This document shows, in pieces, positions 1 through 10,957 of a stretch of DNA of 64,000 nucleotides. This DNA comes from Siphonodentalium dalli. Its lineage: Eukaryota; Mollusca; Scaphopoda; Gadilida; Siphonodentaliidae. The stretch lies in assembly GCA_032622095.1 (NCBI GenBank), contig CP136061.1:260926077-260990076 (forward strand), written 5' to 3'. Numbering within the stretch: the stretch's first letter is position 1; every line of letters starts with the position of its first letter. The notes below the pieces were generated by a model that searched no databases, was not told the DNA's origin, and saw only the letters and a list, made by a program, of their open reading frames with translations. Made by a program: the position numbers and the translations under genes.

Positions 1-563
1 GCTGCCTCCTGAAGTTTCGATCACGACGTTTGAAACAACCATTTTCTAATTTCTATGAACACTTGCACTACCAAAATACATACTAATATCAAACAATAAA
101 AATTATTTCCACAGAAACCGGCATTTCTTTGGTTTCTATATGCAGTTGCCATGGAAATAAGATTTGCTGTTTGCCAGTGTCAGGTGTATCGATGAGCACC
201 AACCAAAAAGGATGCTCTAGTCCGACCAGTCAGGATTTTGTGTTAACCACTGGACTACTAGAATGGGCTATGTATTTTAGGTAACACGCCGAGTTTTGTG
301 ATACTTGACTAGTGCATTCTGGGACAAAATAAGCATTTTTGTGATTCTTGTTAGGTGAAAATTTTAAAAGTCCACCCGAACTTAATCAGTATTTCATTTT
401 CAATTGATTCGAATCATTTATTGGAGTATATAAAATGTATGTACATATGATGTTTCCAAACAATGGAAAAGAGGTTCATATTATTGTTTTGGTGGACATT
501 TTAAAAAGATAACAACCAGGGGGCGTCGTAAAACAAATAGAAACATCGATTTCCAAACTCTGT
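1..563. other. Left-edge DNA without a recognisable gene
   Basis: No ORF of note. It holds a possible tRNA-derived SINE (listed separately) and an X-box-like sequence, GTTGCCATGGAAAT, at 145-158. The right limit is the first base of the TIR element that starts at 564. Confidence 0.5.
185..268 (-). repeat. Possible degenerate tRNA-derived SINE head
   Basis: Read on the minus strand from about 268, the sequence contains TAGTCCAGTGGTTAA, close to a tRNA A box. About 50 nt further on is ATCGATACACC, which is close to a B box (GGTTCGANNCC). The spacing is that of a tRNA promoter, but the arms do not fold into a convincing cloverleaf, so it is not called a functional tRNA. A chance match is possible. 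Confidence 0.3.
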
Positions 564-640
564 GGTCCGAATCGGCATCTCCAGTTTAGACCTAGTTTAA
601 ACTACCAGTTTAAACTGGGTTTTAGTAGTAAAACCAAATT
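564..640 (+). repeat. Left terminal inverted repeat of copy A
   Basis: Starts GGTCCGAATCGGCATCTCC, then GTTTAAAC-containing motifs. It is the reverse complement of the right end (3336-3413) and matches the right ends of copies B and C. Confidence 0.85.
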
Positions 641-1479
641 TTTCTCCACCGCTGGGACGACATAGATTTGGTCGATTGTGTTACCTGTGGGCCACACTTG
701 TCCAATTGCAAGGATAGGAGGAGTGGTCTGTCTGTTTATTATCGCTACTTGTCAATGCATTGTCCGGTCACGCGACCTTTTGTCGCTATCTAATCTCCTA
801 ATCAGGCGAATAACCGGTGCGCTTTGAGAAATCACGACGAATGCACGGTCTGTTGTATAGCGGTTAGATATTATCTTATATCATGGACGAACATGACTTT
901 TGGAACTCAAAAATATCTCTTGAGGGCATGGGTGGGGTGCCCGCCACAAATACCCCATAGAAACACCACCACCCCTGGGGGTACCATCCGGACGAGTGAA
1001 AATGGGGTATGGACCATTTTCGAGAACGGGAAGGTGTAAGACTTCCAGCTGTCGACTTGGCGTGAGTAAGGTTAAACTATAGTATACGGGGGTCATTGTT
1101 CTGACCAGAGGGTGCACCAAATTATCATGGGAAAAGCAAACTCTAGGTGAATAACTTCGTTGTTATTGATCTCAAGTCGCTAATCTCGCAAACATGGGGG
1201 CTCCTCTCGTAATTATGGGAGTGTGCCTTGCAAACATGGCAATGTGAGAAGTGGTGTATTGACTCCTCCGGACATTGACCCCTTGTCATATATATTCTGG
1301 ACAGAGCTTACACAAGGAACTCTCGATTCGAACGTATTAAGGAGAAGTCATGTTATTATATTTTTCTCCGTGGCCACCTGATTGTGTGCACGTATATATC
1401 ATTGTATAATAAATTTCATCAACGTGTTTCCAAGAATTCCAACTTAATGGTTAGAACCTGTGGGACCAGTAGCACGAGA

Positions 1480-2720
1480 GAGTGGTACAAAGGATTTCGG
1501 CGAATTTGACGGCAAGAATGGGTGGCCCGCCCAAAATACCCGATAGAAACATTACCCCTCACCCTGGGATAACTGGGGTATGGACCATTTTCGAGAACGG
1601 TAAGAATTTAGGCTAATTAATTTGGCAGCAGGAGTGGGTGGCCCGATCAAAATACACCATAGAACCACCCACACCCACCCACCACTCACCCGGGGGGGTG
1701 CCACCCGAGGAAGTGGAAATTTGGTACGCCCAAATACCGAATAGAAACACCACAGCCCTCAAATAACCCATATAAACACCCCACCCTTCACATCCGGGCG
1801 GGGTGGGGTGGGTTACCACCCGAGGGGTGAAGATGTGATATGAACCATGTTCGAAAACGGTAAGGATTTCGGCCAATTTGACGACAGGGGTGCGTGGCCC
1901 GCTCCAAATAGCCTCTAGAAACACCCTACCCTCATCCCTGGAGGGTACCACCCTGCTGGAGTGAAAATGGGGTATGGAGCATTTTATTCATTATTCGCAA
2001 AAACATGCCTCTGTCGGTTAATATTACGGCATGTGTAGGTGGCCCGCCCCAAATACCCCATAGAAACACCCCCACCCCTCACCGGGTGTCGAAATTGGGT
2101 ATGGACCGTTATCGAGAACGGTAAGGATTTCGGCCAATATGACGGCATTGGTGGGCGGCCCGCCCTCAAATATAGTCCATAGAAACACCCCACCCCCACC
2201 GCGTGTGGTTCTATCCGAGCGGGTGAAAATTGGGTATGGACCCCGGGGTGCGGGTTGGGGTGTTTCTATGGGGGGGGGCATTTGGGATGTGCCACCCACC
2301 GTCCTCGGGGTTGTACCCCCGGTGAGGGTGTTTCTAGGGGGTAGTTGGAGCGGGCTACCCACACTCCTGACGTCAAATTGACCGAAATCCTTACCGTTCT
2401 CAAAAATGGTCCATACCCCATTTTCACCTCCTGGGGTGGTTCCCCAGCGTTGAGGGGTGGGCTGTTTCTATGGGACATTTGAGCGGGCCATCCATCCATG
2501 CCGTCAAATTGGCCGAAATCCTTACCGGTCTTGAAAATGGTCCATATCCCGTTTTCACCCCCTCGGGTGGTACCCCCCGGATGTGAGGATGGGGTGTTTC
2601 TATGGGTTATTTGGGGCGAGCCACCCACCCATACCATCAAATTGGCCGAAATCCTTACAGTTCTCCAAAATAAATAGTCCATACTCCATTCCCAATCAGG
2701 GTGGCCGTTACCCTCCCCCA
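1480..2720. repeat. Array of ~135-bp GC-rich units, head-to-head inverted
   Basis: Each unit contains GGTAAGGATTTCGGCCAATT, a stretch like GGGTGGCCCGCCCAAATA, CCCCATAGAAACACC, a C-rich/G-rich block with GGTACCACCC and GGGGTATGGACCATTTTCG. From about 1500 to 2250 units read one way; from about 2265 to 2700 they read the other way (CCGAAATCCTTACCGTTCTC). A single diverged unit lies at 905-1040. ORFs of 70-150 aa here on both strands are by-products of the few AT-type stops in this GC-rich array, so none is annotated as a gene. Confidence 0.85.
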
Positions 2721-3335
2721 TGTCATGTTCGTGTCTAACGTGTCAAACTGATCAGTTCGATCCCTCCATGCCCTCATTCGCCAAAGCGACATCCGAACGA
2801 GCGAATTTCAAACAGACATATATAGCAAGAAATCATCCATCACACTGGCACATATTTTGTTAGAATTATCTCATATATAAGTACCGCAATCGCCTTCCCG
2901 AATTCCACTAAGACTCTCCTGCATGTACATTGAGTGACAAACGCCCGCGCATAAACGCCTCCCCCAATTCAAAATAAACATTCCCATATACGCGAAGAAA
3001 CAACATCAATACTGGGCGAAAAAAATCGGCCGAATAATTAAACCCAAAAAACTAGGTTTAGTAAAACCTACGGTAGGGTGGTTTAACTTTGATGTTTTTT
3101 TCAAAGTATATTTAAAGGTATCTTTTCGAAATGAGACGTATGGTACGTATAAATCATATATACCGAAGCTTATACTGATGATTATATAGCCAATTCACCA
3201 CAAACAATTAGTAATATTACCATAACTTTACCACGTCAATAAAACCTAGTTTTTAATTGAGATCGAATTCCACAAACTTAAACTGAGTTTATCACAAAAC
3301 TTGGTTTAACTACACTAAAACCCAGTTTAAACCCT

Positions 3336-3413
3336 ACTTAAACCTAGTTTAAACTGGAGTTAAACCTGGTCTAGAATAAAACCCAGTCTAAACCAGAGAT
3401 GCCGATTCGGACC
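3336..3413 (-). repeat. Right terminal inverted repeat of copy A
   Basis: Ends GAGATGCCGATTCGGACC at 3413. It is the reverse complement of the left end apart from one transition in the first 20 bases. The 2990-3335 subterminal block is shared with the left side of copy B, at 43640-44090. Confidence 0.85.
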
Positions 3414-3859
3414 TGTAGGTCTACCTTTTCCAAAAAATGCAAGAACATAAATCTGACACAAGGATCCAAACTATACGGTATATTTACTGACAAAAAGTCA
3501 AATTTGTCTAATAAGATAGCAAAGTTTAATCAAACAATGACTGTAAACATTAGAAAATGTCAAAGCATTGAAAAATAATTGAAAGTCACATTCAGACTAA
3601 AAGTTATTAATTACACGATTAGCGATATTTGTTGACAAAACTGTTTTGTTTACATAAAATTGGTTTCATCTCGCGAAATTTATTTATCAGAGCACTATCA
3701 GTACTGACATAACAATACAGTGTATATATTTCTCCATTTTCTTTTTAGTGGCGATGTGTTTAAAGACTTGTATATGTTTATCCATTTACAGACAGTGAGT
3801 GCATTGTGTCCCATTAAAATTATTTCGATTTTATAAATGCTTTGCTACAAGTTATTTTC

Positions 3860-4140
3860 TTGACGTTTCAGCGATGGTGTAGATCCGTTTGAAGTGAAGG
3901 GTCTTATAGTGCGAAAATATCCGACATGCTGCTTCAACGGATCAGCCGGAAGAAGGCAATTTAAAAACGGCTATGACTCATGGAGATATGTCTGCTCGAG
4001 CTGGCAAAGGAGAAACACGCATTGGAATGAAAGAACCTAAAGCTAGAAATACCAAACGAGAAGCTACACTAGAGAATCTTGAAAGACCAGATTGACAACT
4101 TGAGGTCTTACTGGTTATAATCTAATTTTAGTAAATAAAT
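3860..4140 (+). pseudogene. Relic of a Myb/SANT-like or coiled-coil gene of a Harbinger element
   Basis: From about 3999 one frame reads LAKEKHALE, stop, KNLKLEIPNEKLH, stop, RILKDQIDNLR. Bridging the two in-frame stops gives a charged coiled-coil tail like the C-terminus of the Myb/SANT-like DNA-binding proteins carried by PIF/Harbinger transposons. A polypyrimidine-AG (GACGTTTCAG) at 3862-3871 could be a relic splice acceptor, and an AATAAA lies near 4134. The relic runs tail-to-tail with the Harbinger transposase relic at 4305-4515, and such two-gene pairs are typical of Harbinger. The N-terminal DNA-binding part is not recognisable, so the assignment rests mostly on the neighbour. Confidence 0.35.
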
Positions 4141-4304
4141 GTTTATATGATACATGTATGTGTGTTCATTTAATTGGAGAAACTGCCATCCTGCCAGCGG
4201 CCCCGTCAGCCGATTCGTTGTCCGGTAAATCCAAGCGAACGAATGAAGCTTTTTTTTCTTTTCTTTTTTAAATATTTTTTATTGAAATCAAAACAAGCAT
4301 AGTT

Positions 4305-4515
4305 TTACATGTCAGCATCTTCGTGTTCATCCTCTTCATCGGGAAGTTTATCTGATAGCTGTATCGCCAGGTTGTGCAAGACATCAACTGTAACTATACT
4401 GGGCGACGTTCAACGTTTGTTCACATGAACTTCATGTCTGAAAGCCGTCGTTTCACTAACCCATAATGTCCATTCAATAACTGTTCTCTTCCTGGATAAA
4501 ACAGATCTAAGCACG
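4305..4515 (-). pseudogene. PIF/Harbinger DDE nuclease, C-terminal relic
   Basis: The minus-strand frame running down to the TAA at 4305-4307 reads LSRKRTVIEWTLW, then FRHEVHV, a stop, then TSPSIVTVDVLHNLAIQLSD and an acidic tail ending DADM. This follows the Harbinger (HARBI1-like) nuclease end: RTVIE with the last catalytic glutamate, then GxLKRRF, and finally the CAVLHNLA block before an acidic C-terminus. The internal TGA, the changed residues after RTVIE and the loss of everything upstream show it is dead. It faces the coiled-coil relic at 3860-4140, with which it probably formed one transposon. Confidence 0.7.
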
Positions 4516-4519
4516 CTCA

Positions 4520-5235
4520 GCTCTATTCGTTGGGTCACGGAGATGTGTCATTTCGGCCAATTTGGCCGGTTACTTCATGTGAGTTTTTCATCTGACGTGT
4601 GTGTCGGAATAATGATGTGGAGGATTTATGTAAATGTTAGCCCAAGCTACATTTCCAAGTAACGATGGTTTTGTTGTTTATTTTGAGGAATAATACCGCG
4701 TCAGATGAATTCAGCCCAAATATGTTAACAGTTGTCGTGTAAAACATTCGGCAGTAAGTTAGCGTTATTTAGTATTTGTGGATGTCCTTTAACATGGGGA
4801 AAATAGACTACTGCGCTTGAACGAGCATGTGAATTGTCGTTTTTAATGTATAGCAACTTTATAATCAATAACAGAGGCATTCTCTGTCAAATAAGGTCGC
4901 TCTATTTACGATACCAATTGGGGAACTTTGTAAATTAAATTACGCGTAAACTTAACCTGCTGCAAATAGAAAAGGTGTCGGAATCGGCGTACTCGCCCCA
5001 GGGCTAACTCGCCCAATCGGCGCTTGCCAACTCGGAATAAAAGGCCAACTCGGAATAAAAGATGCATACGGGGTGTTAAATGGCATTTGGTCCGTTGTTT
5101 CTCAATGAATATTATTGAAATTTGGTGTATATGTCCGGGCTGGGACATGGAATACAACAACGTTTGAATTGTTTTTAAATTTACAAATTTGTTGATTTTA
5201 TTCATTTTGTTTTCGTTCTGAAACACACTATAAAG
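4520..5235. other. No gene recognised
   Basis: AT-rich. A short repeated phrase, CAACTCGGAATAAAA, occurs twice at 5027-5060. The 117-aa minus-strand ORF at 4906-5259 has no recognisable domain and runs into the duplicated block to its right, so I do not call it a gene. Confidence 0.5.
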
Positions 5236-5555
5236 TGTATATAATATAATAACGAACACGAGACATACATAATTTATGAACTGTTAACAAAAGATATCAA
5301 ATTCAATACATGACAAAGATGACTCAGTGGAGTTTATAAAGTGAACATAAAAACATTGAGGTAAGAATCTTTTTAAGGAATTCAACTTTATTTAATGATA
5401 ATAAACACATAAATTAAAATAACAAACATGAGACATACATGATTCATAAACTGTTAACAAAAGATATCAAACTCAATACATGACAAAGATGACTCAGTGA
5501 AGTTTATAAAGTGAACATAAAAATATTAAGGTAAAAATCTGTTTAAGCATTACTA
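5236..5555 (+). repeat. Tandem duplication of ~176 bp
   Basis: Blocks starting near 5236 and 5412 share GAGACATACAT, CTGTTAACAAAAGATATCAA and CATGACAAAGATGACTCAGT with only scattered changes. The two copies are adjacent and in the same orientation. Confidence 0.85.
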
Positions 5556-5579
5556 AACCGTTTAGCACAGTCCACTTCA

Positions 5580-6930
5580 CTCATCCGATCATCACTAAAC
5601 TTCATATTTATCTTGATATTGATTTATCAGATGAGAGCTATCAAATATTATTTTAATTTTATAGGAAAAAATGGTCGCCAGCGGCCATATTGCATTTACG
5701 TTATATGTTATCGCGTCATGTCGATATCTAGTATTACTTAGAAATTTCACCTTTCCAGATTCATAATTGCTCCATTGACTGTAACAGATGGAATTATTCC
5801 CCTCTTCGGATAGAGTGTCACTGAAACTTTATTTTGTCAGACTGTCTGTATAGTCACTGATTATATATGGCAATAATCTGTAATAAGATGTAGCACTATT
5901 TTATTTTATATTTACATGCAGTGCTGTTTTTATACAACAATTCTAATCCCCCCTAGATCATCATGTGATCGACCATACATCGCGCGAGGACCTGGTTGAA
6001 TTAAGGGGGGTTTTTATGGATAACTTCTGTCCTCAAGCTAGATTATACTTATGACATTTAATGGCATGTTTCTAACATGGAGGGTTAGATATGCGTGAGA
6101 CACCACCACTCTTCAATTCACACCAAGTTATCAGCTGTCATATTCGGATATTAGAACCCATAGCCATGATATATGATTTATTTTGTGTATACTAGTAATA
6201 TTGTTATTTTCAGTACCTTTATATACCAGTACTGTGTATAACAATGCATATACATTAATCCATGTATACATGTATATTGATTCAACGGATTCAGTGGTTT
6301 TGTCCATCAGTCTATCAAATTTGCGGGGAAAACATGGCCACAAGCAGTACACCCTGTTAAATTTCGAATTTGAATCAATTGACGCACCCTGCAGCCAGCT
6401 TTTATTGGAGAACTTTTTCTCATGTGGATAGTTTGGGTCACCGCTAGATGTGAGCCATGTTTTGTTCTCAAGCTGTCCTTGTGAAGACATCACTGCCAGC
6501 GGTGATCTTGAATTTTACTATTTTTATGGCTAAATAATTTGGTTGATCCTACAGACGACACCCCTTGTCCGATCGTCACCAGATTCCACAATGATCTTCT
6601 GGATAACCAGGGGGAGAGTAATCTAATTTTCCCGAATTTCGTTAAAAAACATTACCACAGGCAGCAACTTGGTATCTTACTGTTTGATCCTCTTTTGCGT
6701 GACTGAATTGTTTAGCAACTGTACAGTCATATCCCTCATCTGATAGTCACCACACTTTATATTGATCTTCGGGCTGACAACTAGATGGGAGCTATCGAAT
6801 GCTTTGAATTTTTTTGGAAAACATTGTCGCCAGCAGTCATCTTCTATTTTGGTTTTTATATACATGTATATCTCTTCATTCGGATAGCCAGTATTACGTA
6901 GGTACTTCAACTTTCCGCATTCCTGTCATC
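5580..6930 (+). repeat. Three degenerate copies of a dispersed repeat
   Basis: Segments near 5580-5700, 6340-6520 and 6700-6870 share the theme TCACCACACTTTATATTGAT, an AGATGxGAGCTATCAAAT-like block and GTCGCCAGCGG-CATCTT. They are strongly diverged and about 500-600 bp apart. Small ORFs here (6131-6493 minus, 6677-6910 minus) lie across this repeat and have no domain. Confidence 0.5.
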
Positions 6931-7129
6931 ATTTGAAATATAAAAATTTACCTGATACCATGCACCCTTCAAAATTTGTTTCGTCGTATCTATTTTAATG
7001 ACCCGTATGGTAATATTGATACAGATATATTTGTCAAACATTTCTTTGTACAATATACAGGTATTTAGTTTGTAACTAAATCGAGAAATATATAATAGTA
7101 GCTGGTGGACCCTACTTCGTCCGGGATGT

Positions 7130-7435
7130 TCCCCTCTGATTTTCGGAGAATTGCGCGATTTAACCTTGAATTGACAATTTTAAAGGTGAACGTCATGTCG
7201 GGTCACGATTTGACCCGCCCAAAACACTCCCCGGACAAAAGTCACGACAAAAGTACCCGTCGAAATCCGCCCGGCTTTACCCGATTTGACCTTAAATTGA
7301 CAATTTTGAATGTCAAGATCAGGTCAGGGTCATAGTTTGACCCACCCGAAACACTCCTGGGACAAAAGTAACAGTAGGTATTATATTTCGTTGAAATACT
7401 TCGTTTTACCAGATTTGACCTTGAATTGATAACCC
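7130..7435 (+). repeat. Imperfect tandem repeat, ~125-bp unit, 2.5 copies
   Basis: GATTTGACCTTGAATTGACA-type blocks start near 7157, 7278 and 7412. They alternate with GTTTGACCCACCCGAAACAC and GGACAAAAGT blocks. The third copy is cut off just before the reverse-transcriptase fragment at 7440. Confidence 0.7.
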
Positions 7436-7439
7436 CTAT

Positions 7440-7850
7440 TTTCTTCTCACTGTAATGGAAAACTGCATCGGTTCTGTGAAATCGTGGATGTTGGCTAATA
7501 AACTAAAATTAAATAGTGACAAAACTGAAGTAATGTGGGTGTCTAAGCCGTCATACATAGATAAGGTGGGCATAGATGTTATGACTATTGATGGTAACCA
7601 AGTTTATTTCTCAGATAGCGCGAAGAACCTTGGTGTATTTTTGGATAGATCACTCTCTATGACATCACATTCTAGCCAGATATGCAAGACAATATACATT
7701 GAACTTCGAAAACTGGGTCAAATGAGGAAATACATAAACACTGACTCAGCTAAAAAACTTGCTTCATCTCTGATTCTCAGTCGACTTGACAATTGCAACT
7801 CTCTTTTGGCTGGTATACCATCTATCCAAATTACCAAATTAGTTTTGTTT
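7440..7850 (+). pseudogene. LINE reverse transcriptase, thumb-region fragment
   Basis: One frame reads WMLANKLKLNSDKTEVMWVS (after the missing catalytic YADD block), then KNLGVFLDRSLSMTSH, then LGQMRKYINTDSAKKLASSL and ILSRLDNCNSLLAGIP. These are the conserved steps after the RT active site in Jockey/CR1-group non-LTR retrotransposons: WMxxNxLKLNxDKTE, LGVxLDxxLSMxxH, SRLDYCNSLLxGIP. The frame starts and ends inside the domain, and the usual QNxAAR block after GIP is lost. It is a truncated, non-functional insertion of about 130 residues. A second RT fragment in the opposite orientation follows at 7925-8215. Confidence 0.85.
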
Positions 7851-7924
7851 ATGGACATGCTGTTACAACAACACCATTTGTAAACATATGTAACTTATTG
7901 GTCATGACTTTTCAATAAGTTGGC

Positions 7925-8215
7925 CGTTATTTTCGGATGTGTACAGCGTAGTATCACCGGCAATAATTTCAATGAAGTTGCACCAGACGTAAATCAGGAA
8001 AACTGTCGGACCGAGTGTCTATCCCTGTGGCACTCCGCTTAATGTACCGTTCAGACTAGAAATACTGACATAAAGGTTAATGAACTGTCGTCTTTCAAAT
8101 AGATAGTCTTTGAACCAATAATTCCATAGTGTTACATTTTACTTAATGGCATGTCATGTTTGATCATATCAAAAGCTTTTGAACGGTCATTGAAAATGGT
8201 TAAGGTGGAGTCTCG
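7925..8215 (-). pseudogene. LINE reverse transcriptase, palm-region fragment
   Basis: On the minus strand, conceptual frames give SKAFDMIKHDMPLSKM, then WNYWFKDYLFERRQFINLYV, then LSGVPQG, stop, TLGPTVFLIYV and GDTTLYTS. These match the RT palm of non-LTR elements: DLSKAFDxIDHxxLLxKL, the SGVPQGSxLGPxLFLIYVND block and the YADDTxLY active site. Here the serine after SGVPQG is a TAG and the ADD is reduced to GD, so it is dead. In protein order it comes directly before the 7440-7850 fragment but runs in the opposite direction, so the pair may be one rearranged element. Confidence 0.8.
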
Positions 8216-9300
8216 AATATTTGTGTGAGAGCAATAATATCAAAAAAAGTTAGGCTGCTTTGTATATTTAGTAGTAGACTATTACTAAGTGTATCCCAGT
8301 TTGTGTTGAGATTACGACAATTCAACCCACACATTATTTATCCTATTTAACATTTAAAATTCTGTTTCATATTAAGCAAATGCATGTTAGTGTCTTTTAT
8401 ATTATGTCGGCATAATTCCTCGAGCTTGTAAGGTAGGTCATACTCCGTTGAACCCGGAATCTCGCCCAGACTCAGATGACCCGTAATCGACAGGTATCAA
8501 TGGTAAGTTAGCAATTGAGTAAAATACCATGCACAAACAAGACGTATCGACGATGTATTCATAATTGATAGTATAAATTTGTGTGCCATGAGTAAATAAG
8601 TTTTGTAGGATTTCTTTGTCGCCGGTATGTCAGAACATTTAGTTTTGTAAGCCAAAATATCACCAGTGTAGTTTTTGTAATTTAGAAAGAGTGTAATATG
8701 CGATCAATAATTAACACATACAAAGTGGGTAATGTAATATAACATAATTGTATAAGTTTGAGACCATTCGATCATTCATCCTCATTATTCGGTTCAACTT
8801 CGACGATATCATATATATGCAATGTGATTGAGGGGAACTAACTCTATGCAATTGTGTTGTCTCATATGAGACAAAAGTGCAAAGTTTGTAGTTCCGATAG
8901 TTATATCAGCTTGTTCTCCCGAAAACCCGCATATTATCTCCTTTATAATATAACTTGTTTTAGGAAAATAATATGCTTAGAATCGCCCCATTTTGAGTCG
9001 ATAATGTGCTGAAAATAAGAGCGTTTTAGTCACATTATCGATTCATAGTTAGGAGATTCTACGTATATTATGTGCGTACAATGACACAAATAACCCAACT
9101 CACGATCTTTCAGGATAAGGCTCTTTAACAAGTGTTTTCACTGTGGCCCGCGCCATAAACCGAAATAACGGGTATGAGTTCTTTATCTCCTTATTTCAGA
9201 ATCAAATAATCACATGTACCAATTTCATATTAAAGGTTGATTATGTGCGTAAATGTGAGAAGATATGTTGATTATGTTTGAGATTCTTGACGTCGTGATA
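8216..9300. other. No gene recognised
   Basis: AT-rich sequence with no ORF over about 60 aa and no repeat that I can match elsewhere in the window. Confidence 0.5.
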
Positions 9301-10043
9301 AATTTATTACTATTGCTGTAAGAGTTTATTGGTATTACTGTAATAGTTTAATGGTATTACTGTAACATTGTATTAGTATTACTGTAAGAGTTTATTAGTA
9401 TTACTGTAATAGTTTATTAGTATTACTGTAACATTTTATTAGTATTACTGTAATAGTTTATTAGTATTACTGTAAGAGTTTATCGGTATTACTGTGAGAG
9501 TTTATCGGTATTACTGTGAGAGTTTATCAGTATTACTGTAAGGGTTTATCAGTATTACCGTAAAAGTGTATTAGTATTACTGTAAGAGTTTCTTGGTATT
9601 ACTGTAAGAGTTGATTGGTATTACTGTAAGAGTTGATTGGTATTACTGTAAGAGTTTATTGGTATTACTGTAAGAGTTTATTGGTATTACTGTAAGAGTT
9701 TATTGGTTTTACTGTAAGAGTTTATTAGTATTACTGTAGTTTTTTTAGTATTACCGTAAGAGTTTATTAGTATTACTGTAAGAGTTTATCGGTATTACTG
9801 TGAGAGTTTATCAGTATTACTGTAAGGGTTTATCAGTATTACCGTAAAAGTGTATTAGTATTACTGTAAGAGTTTCTTGGTATTACTGTAAGAGTTGATT
9901 GGTATTACTGTAAGAGTTTATTGGTATTACTGTAAGAGTTTATTGGTATTACTGTAAGAGTTTATTGGTTTTACTGTAAGAGTTTATTAGTATTACTGTA
10001 GTTTTTTTAGTATTACTGTAAGAGTTTATTAGTATTACTGTTA
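9300..10043 (+). repeat. 22-bp minisatellite, ~33 copies, with higher-order duplication
   Basis: The unit is close to TATTACTGTAAGAGTTTATTGG. Variants include GTAATAG, GTAACAT, GTGAGAG and TTTATCGG. The variant string beginning TATCAGTATTACTGTAAGGG at 9525 recurs in the same order from 9809, 284 bp on, and ends with TACTGTAGTTTTTTTAGTAT at both ends. The second block is one unit shorter. This is a tandem repeat, not a CRISPR array, because there are no spacers. Confidence 0.95.
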
Positions 10044-10948
10044 GTTGTTGCTATTTTGCCTGCCTCGACATTTTATCATAATATCCAATACATTTTGTTA
10101 TATTTTGTGGTTCAGCATGCATCTTCTTAGTGAACATGTCTGCACTTCTGAAGGCTGAAAATCACGGGGTCTCAAACAGACAAGTCGGATCACAATACAA
10201 TTACAAGATCGAAAATACACATGCAAAAGATATTTATAAAAGTGATTCATTCTTGTCAACTCCTACCATGCTATAATCGATGCCATGGATATCAATTGTA
10301 TATCGAGGTCATTAAAGCAATGAGGTTTTTCAATAAGTTATATACACACAGCTATATCCAGGAATAGGAATTTATCAACATGGTCATATGCACGAATCTT
10401 TAACACAATTGACTCAACTCACAATGTATCCACATCACCCACTAAATCTGTCGTCTCAGAATCTGGACATAGCAAGGTAAACAAATCAATCTTACGCTTA
10501 TAATAAAGAACATTAACTTTGCTAAGTATATGATTAATAACCTTCTACATTCACAGTATAGTGTTTCATTGTTCGTAAATATCAACCGCCATACGTATAA
10601 CACAGTAACACTCACAACTGTGTGGATTTATGTCGCTAAAATGAAAACTGCATGTCGCTTTAATGGTTTACGGGGTTCAATTTGCGATCCGATGGTATCA
10701 TGCACATTGCATATCGCTTTAAATTAATAATATGGCGGGCTAGTTATGACTCGGGGATCATATGTCGCTGTAATGATATAACAAAGGTTAGAATCGTATC
10801 CACTAGTATAGCCCATGTGTAGTATGATGATTTCTTAATGTTATGATGATTTCTTAACAACATTTGAATCGCCATATACATGCGAACAGCCCGTCAGTCG
10901 GTGATCTCTCATTATTTTTACATGGACAGCGACATTATGATCTGGCCC
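10044..10948. other. No gene recognised
   Basis: AT-rich. A phrase TGATGATTTCTTAA is repeated near 10825 and 10842. The 65-aa ORF at 10530-10727 has no domain or codon signal that I can defend. Confidence 0.5.
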
Positions 10949-10957
10949 AATTACAGC
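10949..10957 (+). repeat. 9-bp target-site duplication, left (partner 12109-12117)
   Basis: AATTACAGC on the left against ATTTACAGC on the right of the element, directly abutting the TIR ends. Confidence 0.75.

Larger units (their letters stand above)
564..3413 (+). mobile_element. TIR DNA element with GC-rich inverted arrays, copy A
   Basis: The ends are inverted copies of GGTCCGAATCGGCATCTC, at 564-581 and ending at 3413. Both are followed inward by runs of GTTTAAACTGG-like motifs that keep pairing, with gaps, for about 75-130 bp. TGT flanks both sides and may be a 3-bp target duplication, but this copy alone does not prove it. The core is an array of about 135-bp units that changes orientation near 2250. 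No transposase is encoded, so it is non-autonomous. Two further copies lie in opposite orientation at 43623-46258 and 47441-49703. The superfamily is uncertain. Confidence 0.85.

Noticed and set aside
9300-10043. CRISPR-like regular array
   Set aside because: Units are contiguous with no unique spacers, the DNA is eukaryotic and no cas-like gene is nearby.
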